This document shows, piece by piece, positions 25,722 through 34,716 of a DNA stretch of 64,000 nucleotides. How positions within the stretch are numbered: the first letter of the stretch is position 1; each line of letters begins with the position of its first letter. Under the pieces are notes generated by a model, which did no database searches, was not told where the DNA came from, and saw only the letters and a list, made by a program, of their open reading frames with translations. Both the position numbers and the translations under genes were made by a program. The DNA comes from Gerris lacustris (taxonomy: Eukaryota; Arthropoda; Insecta; Hemiptera; Gerridae): the NCBI GenBank assembly GCA_951217055.1, contig OX578286.1, positions 6,240,033 through 6,304,032 on the forward strand, given 5' to 3'.

Positions 25722-25752
25722 ATCTTTTACGTTTTTTATTGTGTACAATAAG

Positions 25753-25825
25753 TATATGGTGATCAGGGGTGCCCAGGAAGGGGTGATCGGCGCTCATAGC
25801 GCCATAGAGATAAATTTTGGGGGAG
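25753..25825 (+). repeat. Dispersed repeat I, copy 1
   Basis: GTGATCAGGGGTG and GGCGCTCATAGCGCCAT recur, with changes, at 26985-27055. The two copies bracket the TIR element and the foldback in SoxE intron 1. Confidence 0.55.
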
Positions 25826-25841
25826 GACTTTTATATATCTA

Positions 25842-26518
25842 CAGGGTGACTGGCGTTATACGTGAAAAAATGAAGCAGGTTGTTCTACGCCTCAAGGGCT
25901 ACAAAAAACACTATATAAGCCATGGGTCAAATCTTCACCGTTCTCCCACAAAATCAAATTTCATGATTATTTTAAGATTACATACCTTTGCTCATAAAAA
26001 TGCTTATTGCTGCAAAAGTATAAAAGCTAGAATAAAATATTTGGCACCTTTGTAAAGCTGACAAAATTTGCTATAAGAAAAAGTTAATTTTTTATTTTCA
26101 TGCCTTCAAATTATACAACAAAAAATTTATACTTATTTTATTTTTAAGAAACTAATTTAAAACAATTTTTTTTTGAGGTCCCATGTCTTGGTAATGAACC
26201 GACCTCAAACTTTTTGGACTCCAGGAAAAACTTTCTTATTGACTAAAGTTTCGATCAATATTAATATTATTACCCATTCATAAGGCGGAATTTTTAGTAA
26301 ACTTCGCTGAAAGTAAAAATGAAATGAAAGTTTATTATTGCTATTGTTGACACAAAGATAAGTATGTATACTAAACCAACCTTGCTTGTTTTTAATTATT
26401 TACTCACTTGTAAGTCAAGAATTGCAACAATAAACATGTTTCTTTTTTACTTTCAGCGAAGTTTAATCAAAAGAGAACAACCTACTTCATTTTTTCACAT
26501 ATAACTCCAGTCACCCTG
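25842..26518. mobile_element. TIR element with 45-bp ends and TA duplication
   Basis: CAGGGTGACTGG at the left and CCAGTCACCCTG at the right extend into inverted repeats of about 45 bp with a few mismatches (GAAAAAATGAAG / CTTCATTTTTTC). TA flanks each end. CAGGGTG ends with TA duplications are common in insect Tc1/mariner-type elements. The only frame (to 26055) is not a transposase, so it is non-autonomous. Confidence 0.75.
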
Positions 26519-26638
26519 TATATATGAATGTACGCTAAGGACAAAATAATAAATAAATATTAATCGCACAGTAAATAAACTATCTAAGATATTAACTGGA
26601 TGGTAGGCTTCCACGTGTAGACTCGTAATAAACGCAGC

Positions 26639-26882
26639 TTGGTTTTCTGGTTAAATCCGCGTCACGAAGGGGATAGAGTCCTTAGTTTCGCTTCCACTAC
26701 TGGAAGCATCTTAAGGGGTGTGATGCATCGTGATGTTTACTTGAAGGCAAATACATACAGTATGTCTTGTTGTTGCTTCTAGTCAACATCACGATGCACC
26801 ACACTCCTGAAGATGCTTCCAGTAGTGGAAGCAAAACGTCGGATTCAACCCCTTCGTGACGCGGATTTCACCGGAAAACCAA
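26639..26882. mobile_element. Foldback element with a hammerhead-like motif in each arm
   Basis: Arms of about 98 bp (26639-26737 and 26785-26882) are inverted repeats around a 47-bp spacer, from outer TTGGTTTTC to inner GATGTT. Each arm carries a hammerhead-like core with stem II GCTTCC/GGAAGC. The right arm (+) has CTGAAGA at 26807 but AAAAC in place of GAAAC. The left arm (-) has GAAAC but CTTAAGA in place of CTGANGA. A relative lies at 63705-64000. Paired hammerheads in terminal repeats are known from Penelope-like elements, so a pLTR remnant is the favoured reading. Confidence 0.6.
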
Positions 26883-26984
26883 CCTGTTTATAGTGTACAT
26901 AGTTTTATTTTGTATACAGTGTTTATTTTGTACATAGTTTTATAGTGTACAGTTTGTTTTTGTATACCTGATCCCCAACTATGG

Positions 26985-27055
26985 GGATCAGGGGTGTTCT
27001 GAAAGGGATGATCATGGCGCTCATAGTGCCATTGAGACAAATTTTGGTAGGAATT
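26985..27055 (+). repeat. Dispersed repeat I, copy 2
   Basis: GGGATCAGGGGTG and GGCGCTCATAGTGCCAT match 25753-25825. Confidence 0.55.
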
Positions 27056-27136
27056 TGAAAATAAATTGTTGTGCGGGAAGTCTCACGAAAAAAAGACTAT
27101 ACGGTTTAGATGCATGACAGGTTTAAACAAAAATAA

Positions 27137-27528
27137 GGGTTGAACTAGCCTATACGGGGCATCATGTATAGAAATGAAAAAAACTGGCACATATAATTAA
27201 AGTCTTTTCTGTATATTGATACAAAATGCACCAATTATGGATTCTTCTTCATTTCATAAGTTTTCTCTTAATACAATTTCCATCTTCAGTCTTCTATTTT
27301 GAGACACAACTGTAACAAGGTCGATTTTGGGAATCTTGGGCGTATGTATCTGTTGTAGATTACCTGGGCTTCGATGTAGCATATTTGATTTTTCTAGTGA
27401 AATGAAAAAGAATGTATAAATAATGCAATTTATATCAATATACAGGGAACACTTTAATGATGGATGCATTATATTAGTTAGTTTTTGCATTTCTATACAT
27501 GATGCCCCCATATAGGCTAGTCCAACCC
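27137..27528. mobile_element. TIR element with 40-bp ends
   Basis: GGGTTGAACTAGCCTATACG at the left and its near-perfect inverse at 27488-27528 are the ends; the inner part of each arm is CATCATGTATAGAAATG or its inverse. No transposase frame. It lies 76 bp upstream of the LINE insertion. Confidence 0.7.
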
Positions 27529-27722
27529 AGAAATATAATATCAAAAAAACTATTTAAAAACTAAGTGTATAATTAAGTGCTGAATAACTAACACTAACAC
27601 TTAAAACTAAATGGGGAGATTGTTTTGGGCTGTCACGTCAAAATACACGTAAGTAACTTAACTCTCTTATTTCAACTTATAACTCTAATAATTTACATTG
27701 TATCTAGTGTTAAGTAGGCGCA

Positions 27723-29102
27723 ATGAGACCCCCTGACCCTGGAGGGCAATCCAGGAATAAAACTATTCCCAATGTTAACGTACTACTTGAGCACGAAATG
27801 GAAATAGTCGGAGACTCAAATCAAAATCAAAACATGCAAGAAAAAAATATAAACCCAAATGAAAACTCTTTGAAGTCGCATAAAAGTAAGCGCCAGAGGC
27901 CCAATACCCCTGTTAAAATCGAGTCAACGCCGCCTACTGTCGTTATTAACTTTCTTGTAGTAAAACGGCTTGATGGTGACAGATCGATGTCAAAAGTTTC
28001 GCCCTTTATAATTGAACGACTGCTTTCTCAAGCGTGTGGCGGAGTGAAGACTGCGAAGAAGCTGCGGGACGGGTCCCTCTTAGTAGAGACCTTCACACAC
28101 GACCAGTCCGTCAAATTAATGACAAAACTACCAAAAAGTGAATCTATTAAGTTATCTGTGGAACCTCATAAAGCTCTAAATCAAGTTAAAGGAGTGATCT
28201 CGTGTATTGATATCTCAGATATCCCAGTTGAGGAGATAACAGACCATCTTAAGAGCCAGGGAGTAGTAGAAGTTAGAAGATTGAACAAGAGAATTAATAA
28301 CATTCTGGAACCCACGAACAGCTACATTATAACGTTTAGCTTGACGTCTCTTCCTAATAAGCTAAAAGTCGGCTACTTGTCTGTCCCCGTCCGGCCGTAC
28401 ATCCCGCTACCAAGACGTTGCTTTCAGTGCCACAGGTTTTCCCACGTAAAGATCACGTGTAAGTCAGGTCCAATGTGCCCTGAGTGTGGTGACCCCACAC
28501 ATGAAAACACGTCTTGTGTCAAACCTAAGAAATGTGTCAATTGCAACGGTTCTCATTCGGCGTTAGACCGAAATTGTCCTAAGTGGTTATTAGAGAAGAA
28601 AATTACGGAAATAAAAATTTTGGAAAAAGTATCCTACGTCGAAGCTAAGAAAAAAGCTGAAATTACCTCTAAATTTAATCTGACACAATCATTCTCGTCC
28701 GTTCTTTCAAGTAATAATCAATGTAAAACTTGCCAAAACAAAGAAGTGAAACTTAAAAATATGGGAATCCAATGCAATTTTAAGGAATCTGAAAGCACAC
28801 CAAGAAAAATTTTAGCCAGTCCTACAAAATGCTTGTCCGACCAAGATAAAGTTAACCCTGCAAACGTAAAAGAAAAAGAAGTTACTACTAACACCGTAAG
28901 TCAGTTCACAGAGAACAGTCACAAATTGAAACCGATTCAAATTAACACCCAGACAGAACAGAATATGATGTGGATAAATGAGTGGGATTCTGGCACCGAC
29001 TCTGCCAGCAGTAATAAATCCATACCTGAGCAAATCGTTAAAACAACTTCAAAATATAACAAAGGAATAACAACAAAAAAGAAAACGAACCAGGAAAAGT
29101 GA
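27723..29102 (+). CDS. LINE ORF1, Gag-like nucleic-acid-binding protein
   Basis: 459 residues. A charged N-terminus (1-70) is followed by two probable RRM-like segments (about 76-135 and 156-225). Three zinc knuckles follow: residues 233-246 and 252-265 are canonical CX2CX4HX4C, and 271-285 is a variant CX2CX3HX6C. Knuckle-bearing ORF1 proteins of this type bind element RNA and form the retrotransposition particle in the cytoplasm. The C-terminal 170 residues are polar and Lys/Asn-rich with no recognised domain. The start is the first ATG after the 5' junction. ORF2 follows in the same orientation after 130 bp without overlap, so ORF2 translation probably depends on reinitiation or internal entry. 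The frame is intact. Confidence 0.92.
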   Translation: MRPPDPGGQSRNKTIPNVNVLLEHEMEIVGDSNQNQNMQEKNINPNENSLKSHKSKRQRPNTPVKIESTPPTVVINFLVVKRLDGDRSMSKVSPFIIERLLSQACGGVKTAKKLRDGSLLVETFTHDQSVKLMTKLPKSESIKLSVEPHKALNQVKGVISCIDISDIPVEEITDHLKSQGVVEVRRLNKRINNILEPTNSYIITFSLTSLPNKLKVGYLSVPVRPYIPLPRRCFQCHRFSHVKITCKSGPMCPECGDPTHENTSCVKPKKCVNCNGSHSALDRNCPKWLLEKKITEIKILEKVSYVEAKKKAEITSKFNLTQSFSSVLSSNNQCKTCQNKEVKLKNMGIQCNFKESESTPRKILASPTKCLSDQDKVNPANVKEKEVTTNTVSQFTENSHKLKPIQINTQTEQNMMWINEWDSGTDSASSNKSIPEQIVKTTSKYNKGITTKKKTNQEK

Positions 29103-29232
29103 TGAATTCAAATAGAAAATACATATATAAATAATTTCATTAGATATAATAAATAGAAATATAATACTACATAATAAGCAATAACACTAAAATACCGATT
29201 AATTAATATAAATATACCTATAATAACAACCC

Positions 29233-32200
29233 ATGGACAAAAACATCAAGTGCCTTAGTTGGAACTGCAAAGGTTATAGAGCTCGTAGTGAAGATATACG
29301 ACTACTTCTAAGCAATGAAAAACCTCATGTATTACTCCTACAGGAAACACATCTACCATCCATAAGCAGCATCAAAATACCTGGGTATAACATCTTTAGA
29401 AGGGACCCCCCACCAGGGATACGACAGGGAGGCTTAGCCACAATAGTTTCCCAAGACATACCGTGCAGGGAAGTCATAGTTAACTCCAATCTACAAATAC
29501 TGGTTACGGCTCTAGGTGGAGCCTACCCAGTGAACGTTTGCAATATCTACCTGGAATGTGGGCAGAGTTTTAACCAGCCTCAACTAGACAGTTTAATCCC
29601 ACAGATCCAGAGCCCCTTCATCATAGGAGGCGATTTCAATGCTCACAACACCCTTTGGGGTTCGAGTAAATGCGACCGTAGGGGTCGAGTGGTAGAGTCC
29701 TTCATTCAAGACTGGGGTTTATACATGTACAATATTAACGAGCCGACATTCATGGACTCAAGGACTGGAAAACTGGACGCCATTGATTTAATAATTTCCT
29801 CAGTTTCACTTTCTCGAAATTCAAAATTTAGCGTTCTTTTTGATTTATATGGTAGCGACCACTTCCCTCTTTGTTTATCCGTCTTCCCGAATCTCCCACC
29901 AACCCCACAAACTAAGCGATGGTCGTTTAAGAGAGCTGATTGGTCAGCATTTAGAAACTGGCTAACAGGTCTCCCTCAGTTTGTACAAACTGTCCAGGGT
30001 GACCTAGCCGAAGAGCTTCTTACATATATAACAACATCAATATTGTCAGCATCCCAACATGCCATTCCTCTGATATCCCAGGATTCAAATCGATCTCTAA
30101 TGCCGTGGTGGAACAAGGATTGCAAGATAGCGATTAAAGAAAGACGCAGAGCCCTCCGACTATTTAAGAACAATTCTACCCAGGAAAATTTGATAAACTA
30201 CAAGAGAGCAAGAGCAAGGTGCAAGTATATCATCAATGAGGCCAAAAGATCATCATGGAGGGATTATGTCACCTCGATGAATCAATCTGCACCTCCTTCA
30301 GAGATTTGGAGAAAGGTCAAAACTCTAACAGGATCCAGAAGAAACATGATGCCAATCCTTAAGGTTGGAAACTATTATGAGTCCGACCCACAACGGGTGG
30401 CAAATAAATTAGCCTCCCATTTTGCTAGGGTTAGTTCCACAAAATCATATCAGCTGGAATTCCAAAACTCAAAAAGAGAAGCCGAGGAAATGGATTTACC
30501 TTTTAACACCCATAACGTTACTTACCCCTACAACAAAGAATTCAGTTTATGGGAATTAGATACTGCTATCAACTCACTGAAAATGACATCTCCAGGACCA
30601 GATGGTATCCACAATGCGATGATAAAAAATGTACCCTCTTCTTTCAGACTCTACATACTACGACTATATAATACCCTTTGGAAGACAAATAGTTACCCTG
30701 ACAGCTGGAGAGATGCTACCTTAATTCCATTACTAAAACCAGGGAAAGACAGTTCTGCTCCAGAGTCATACAGGCCAATAGCCATGACCAATACATTGGG
30801 CAAGCTTTTAGAAAAAATGATAAATGCAAGGTTAGTGTGGGAGCTAGAGTCTAGAGGTCTACTCTCAAAATACCAAAGCGGGTTCAGGAGGAACAAGTCG
30901 ACATTGGACAATTTAACGAGATTGGTAACGTACATCCAAGATGGTTTTGTGCAGGGAAAAGAGACGGTTGGAGTCTTCTTCGATTGTGAAAAGGCTTATG
31001 ACAAAACATGGAGGTACCTGATTCTAAAACAACTGTATAAATTTGGATTTAAGGGTCATCTGCCAATTTGTATTAAAAATTTCCTAGAAGAAAGAAGGTT
31101 CCGAGTGAAGGTAGGCAACAAGTTTTCAAGCCAACAAATCCAAGAGAACGGCGTCCCACAGGGGGCAATACTTAGCGTCACACTATTCATAGTGGCAATA
31201 AATGAGGTAGCCTCGTTTATCCCCTCATGCGTGGAACCGTTTATTTTTGTCGATGACCTGACTATTCTCTCTAGAGCCAGAAGCTGGTCTGCCACCACCC
31301 CAGTGATACAAAACGCTATCAATAAAATTAACAAATGGGCATCTAATAACGGATTTTCATTTTCACCTTCAAAGACTCAAACCATACTATTTTCTAGGAA
31401 AAGAAAGAAGCTAAACCTGGTACCATTGACTCTGGACGGACAACTTATTCCAACAGTACAACATATCAAATATCTCGGTTTAACGTTGGACAACAAACTA
31501 AATTGGAAAGCCCACCTAGATCAGTTACGAACAAAGTGTCTTAAAGATTTAAACTTACTACGAATGATTCAGTCATACCGCTGGGGAGCTGACAGATGTA
31601 CACTCATTCGTATTTACCATCAAATTACAAGAAGTAAAATCGACTACGGCTGCGCAATTTATGGATCGGCGAGAGAGAGTCACCTCAAAGCACTTAACAC
31701 AATCCAAAACACATTTATTAGACTGGCTACGGGAGCCTTTAGAACCAGCCCAATTGATAGCCTTCTTGTCGAATCAAATGAAACACCACTGGCATCTAGA
31801 CGAGATTTGTTCCTTTTTCGGCTTGGATCCAAAATGGCTCGATTCCCTGGGAATCAGGCATCAAAATTATTTCGAAATTTAAAATTTGACCAGCTTTACG
31901 AGAGGAAACAGCATCTGCCAAAATCCCCCGGAGTAAGATATAAAATTTTAATAAAAACCTTGTCACTTTCTGAATTACCTTCACCGACTCCCTTTATACT
32001 AGCAAACGTACCCCCTTGGACAACTAACCGACCTAAAATTAATTATCTAGGCAAATCACAGACAAAAGCTCAAACTCTAGCAGATCAGTTCCTCCAAGAA
32101 TATCGGAAACACAGGTCCAATTACTCACATATGGAAGCGTTCTTTACAGATGCGTCTAAGGATCCATCCGGATCTGGAAGCGCATTCATATATGAAGGAA

Positions 32201-32934
32201 CATCGAAGACCTATTCCTATAGTAAGTGGAGCTCCGTTAGTACCATAGAGTTAGAAGCTATTTATGAAGCACTGAAATACGCCGTTGAACTCCGACTGCA
32301 AAAAGTATTAGTGTATACTGACTCCCGAAGTGCCCTACTATCACTGGACAAACTCTACACACAGCAAGAAGTAGTTGGTAAAATCCGTAGCTGTATGTTG
32401 AATGGAGGCTTAGACGTCCGGTTCTGTTGGGTCCCGAGCCATACAGGTATTCCCGGCAATGAAAAGGCAGACAGCCTTGCTAAATCTGCCATCACATCAG
32501 GCGAAAAGCGGAGTACAGTAATCACTCCCAAGGACCTAGACAAAAAGACCAAGCAGGAACTTTTACGACAATTGCAGCAAAGGTGGACAGAGGGCAACAA
32601 CAACAAACTGAAATTCATTAAACCGATTTTATCAGACTGGAAGACATGCTATAGGAAGTGCCGACAAGAGGAAGTGATACTGGCCAGACTACGCATCGGT
32701 CATACTAGGCTGACACACGGGTATCTCATCACTAAGAAAGATAAACCTGTTTGTAAACTATGCAACCAAGAGATGACAGTGCACCATATACTCTGTGAGT
32801 GCCCAAGGTTGGACACTGTGCGACAACGACACCAAATGCCTTCTAGCATTGCTGAAGTTCTGCAGGACAGTGAAACCACTACAAAAATACTTTTTGAATA
32901 TTTAAAGGAAATTGATGTCATAAGGGAAATTTAA
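29233..32934 (+). CDS. LINE ORF2: AP endonuclease, reverse transcriptase, RNase H
   Basis: 1,233 residues. Residues 1-220 form an AP-type endonuclease (N11, QE at 37-38, GGDFNAH 132-138, SDH 208-210) that nicks target DNA. The reverse transcriptase spans about 490-760, with FFDCEKAYD 582-590, GVPQG 640-644 and the catalytic FVDD at 672-675. An RNase H domain follows at about 967-1085 with D973, E1006/E1008, D1030, H1070 and D1080 all visible. A C-terminal Cys/His cluster (C1174, C1177, H1184/1185, C1188/1190) resembles the zinc finger seen at LINE C-termini. All catalytic residues are present and no stop interrupts the frame, so the protein could be active. It carries out target-primed reverse transcription. 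The presence of RNase H supports the I group. Confidence 0.95.
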   Translation: MDKNIKCLSWNCKGYRARSEDIRLLLSNEKPHVLLLQETHLPSISSIKIPGYNIFRRDPPPGIRQGGLATIVSQDIPCREVIVNSNLQILVTALGGAYPVNVCNIYLECGQSFNQPQLDSLIPQIQSPFIIGGDFNAHNTLWGSSKCDRRGRVVESFIQDWGLYMYNINEPTFMDSRTGKLDAIDLIISSVSLSRNSKFSVLFDLYGSDHFPLCLSVFPNLPPTPQTKRWSFKRADWSAFRNWLTGLPQFVQTVQGDLAEELLTYITTSILSASQHAIPLISQDSNRSLMPWWNKDCKIAIKERRRALRLFKNNSTQENLINYKRARARCKYIINEAKRSSWRDYVTSMNQSAPPSEIWRKVKTLTGSRRNMMPILKVGNYYESDPQRVANKLASHFARVSSTKSYQLEFQNSKREAEEMDLPFNTHNVTYPYNKEFSLWELDTAINSLKMTSPGPDGIHNAMIKNVPSSFRLYILRLYNTLWKTNSYPDSWRDATLIPLLKPGKDSSAPESYRPIAMTNTLGKLLEKMINARLVWELESRGLLSKYQSGFRRNKSTLDNLTRLVTYIQDGFVQGKETVGVFFDCEKAYDKTWRYLILKQLYKFGFKGHLPICIKNFLEERRFRVKVGNKFSSQQIQENGVPQGAILSVTLFIVAINEVASFIPSCVEPFIFVDDLTILSRARSWSATTPVIQNAINKINKWASNNGFSFSPSKTQTILFSRKRKKLNLVPLTLDGQLIPTVQHIKYLGLTLDNKLNWKAHLDQLRTKCLKDLNLLRMIQSYRWGADRCTLIRIYHQITRSKIDYGCAIYGSARESHLKALNTIQNTFIRLATGAFRTSPIDSLLVESNETPLASRRDLFLFRLGSKMARFPGNQASKLFRNLKFDQLYERKQHLPKSPGVRYKILIKTLSLSELPSPTPFILANVPPWTTNRPKINYLGKSQTKAQTLADQFLQEYRKHRSNYSHMEAFFTDASKDPSGSGSAFIYEGTSKTYSYSKWSSVSTIELEAIYEALKYAVELRLQKVLVYTDSRSALLSLDKLYTQQEVVGKIRSCMLNGGLDVRFCWVPSHTGIPGNEKADSLAKSAITSGEKRSTVITPKDLDKKTKQELLRQLQQRWTEGNNNKLKFIKPILSDWKTCYRKCRQEEVILARLRIGHTRLTHGYLITKKDKPVCKLCNQEMTVHHILCECPRLDTVRQRHQMPSSIAEVLQDSETTTKILFEYLKEIDVIREI

Positions 32935-33490
32935 ACTGGGAACTCTGTTTATTCAATTCTTCTTTTTTCAATTTTGGTCTCTCTAAGTTTCTGAAAAGGA
33001 CTATTTTGTATTTTGCCAATATCCTGAGGTTTTTTCTATAACCAAGCGTTAGACAAAAAGTAAATCAATAAAATAATAACCCTGATAATAATAATTTAAA
33101 ACAACTAAAACCTCGTACTCTTGTATTAATATTCCGAATAATAATAATTATGAAATAATAAATATATATAAGAATAGCAATAATAATAATAATAATTCAA
33201 TTATAATAATCAATTCAAAGTAACAGTGAAAAAATAACTCCTGGAATAAACCAAAATTAAATTTATGTACATTTGTATTTGTGGCGCGGCACAAAATAAC
33301 GCATATAAAGGGCTAACTATAAATATGTCAAAGAATATAATATAATCTAAAACTAACCAAAGAATATAGTATAAAATCACTCAAACTAACAGTAAAAATA
33401 ATAATAATAATAAAACAAACAAAGGTAAAGGTTTGCGCTAATAGCCCAAGTAGTTAAAGCGCACCTTCCTTAGCCGCGGGTGGAGGAGGG

Positions 33491-33519
<29 letters not shown>
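32935..33519 (+). other. LINE 3' UTR with tRNA-like terminal segment and poly-A
   Basis: AAT-rich sequence is followed at 33433-33490 by TAATAGCCCAAGTAGTTAAA and GCGCACC, which resembles a tRNA D-arm/A box, then a GC-rich end (GCCGCGGGTGGAGGAGGG) and about 28 A residues. It presumably serves as the RT recognition site; this is inferred from other LINEs. Confidence 0.6.
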
Positions 33520-33524
<5 letters not shown>

Positions 33525-33530
33525 AAATGG

Positions 33531-33964
33531 AAAATTTTGATGTTTTTTTTACAAAATCAATAACAATTTCCACAAGTTTTTTTTTTTTGGGGGGGGGGGG
33601 ATACCAACGAAACCCAAAAAAACTATAAATAAAATAAAAAATATACATTTATTATCAATTGACATTAATTTATATATATTTACGTTAAAATAATTATGTA
33701 TTAATATTAATCGTCGTGTATTATAGTACAGTAAATTAACTGCCTACGGTATTGTTACTGAGTATCATTTGCTCAACAGAAGCTTCCGTTGTAGTCGCAT
33801 TCGGCTCTCTTCTCCTGTCAAATTATAAAGAAAGTACAGCTTCCTTTGGTAAGCTCGGAAGCAAAAGTTATTTTTCAAGTTATTTAGATACACTATTAAA
33901 TTATTATTATAAGTTCTTGTGAATAAATCTTAAAGAATCAAAATTAATTAGTATCGATTTTTTT
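33531..33964. other. Unassigned AT-rich flank
   Basis: Contains a long T/G homopolymer pair near 33570-33600 and a decayed family B hairpin end near 33840-33870 (GGTAAGCTCGGAAGCAAAA). No gene. Confidence 0.45.
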
Positions 33965-34345
33965 TTTTTTTTTGCCTAAAGAGAAAGTATTTTTATCACC
34001 CAAAGAATCCGAAACTGAGCTTTCCATAAAATTCCGCTTTGGGCGTTTTTAAAGGCCCCCATACACGGTCAAAATGTTTGCGCAAATATTTTGACCGTGC
34101 ATAGTGTATGGGGCTGTTTGATGTTTGCTCAAACATGATGTTTCACGCGTATGGCCTAAATTTGCCCGACATTAGGTTTGCGCAAACGTCATGTGTCGCA
34201 AAATGTTTGATCGTATATGCGGGGGCTTAAGATCTTAAAAGTGTTTTTTAGCTCTCTGTCTGTTTGTCTGTTTGTGTCACACACAACTCACAACTCCCTC
34301 AGTTTTTAAGCTACAAAACTGAAGTTTGGTATAAAACTCAGTCCT
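33965..34345 (+). repeat. Family D fragment carrying a TTAA-site MITE
   Basis: Weak alignment to the left part of family D (AAGTATTTTTATCACCC; TTTGGGCGTTTTTAA). The MITE at 34053-34226 interrupts it at the position where copy 1 reads TTTTTAAGACC. Confidence 0.5.
34053..34226. mobile_element. piggyBac-like MITE at a TTAA site
   Basis: TTAA flanks both sides (34049-34052 and 34227-34230). The ends are GGCCCCCATACACGGTCAAA and the inverse of GCCCCCGCATATACGATC. Comparison with the uninterrupted D copy near 2208 supports insertion with TTAA duplication. A diverged relative lies at 39732-39855. TTAA specificity suggests the piggyBac superfamily. Confidence 0.65.
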
Positions 34346-34607
34346 TAATATGTAGTTGTGCCAGCAGGAAAATAATAAATTTGTGAAAACATTAACCTTG
34401 CTGAGAGAGCAAACCCTTCATGAATTCGTAAAAAACCGATACATTTCCTAATTATAAGATAAACATTTCCATGGAATTTCGTTTTGATACCTGCTATTTT
34501 CAAAATATTGATCAAATAATTTCGGAACCAATTCGGCGATTGAGCTAAAAATCGCACCCATAATATCTTTCTGTAAAATAAATCCAACAAATAAGATTAT
34601 CTCCAGG

Positions 34608-34716
34608 CCAAGTCGAGCACAGCCGTGCCATCCTTTACTGGAACCATCTCAAGGCATGTTGGACCTCCTCTATAATCTTATTAATCATACTTAGATATGT
34701 AAAATTAATTTTAAGT
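34608..34716 (+). repeat. Repeat R copy 1, left part (interrupted by the Penelope-like insertion)
   Basis: CAAGTCGAGCACAGCCGTGC and ATCCTTTACTGGAACCA are shared exactly with 45510-45560, and the match continues to TAAAATTAATTTTAA. The copy resumes at 35954 after the insertion. GCACAGCCGTGC can form a small hairpin. Confidence 0.7.

Larger units (their letters stand above)
27604..33530 (+). mobile_element. Full-length I-group non-LTR retrotransposon
   Basis: The 11-bp direct repeat AAACTAAATGG at 27604-27614 and 33520-33530 is the target-site duplication. The element body is 27615 to the poly-A at 33492-33519. It has a 108-bp 5' UTR, ORF1 (27723-29102), a 130-bp spacer, ORF2 (29233-32934) and a 3' UTR of about 560 bp ending in (AAT)-rich sequence, a tRNA-like stretch and poly-A. 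Both ORFs are uninterrupted and the duplication is perfect, so the insertion is young. A nucleic-acid-binding ORF1 with CCHC knuckles plus an ORF2 with endonuclease, RT and RNase H fits the I group (I/Nimb/Ingi) better than Jockey or CR1; the exact clade is inference. Confidence 0.93.

Noticed and set aside
29976..32921. Minus-strand frames within the LINE
   Set aside because: Shadows of ORF2.
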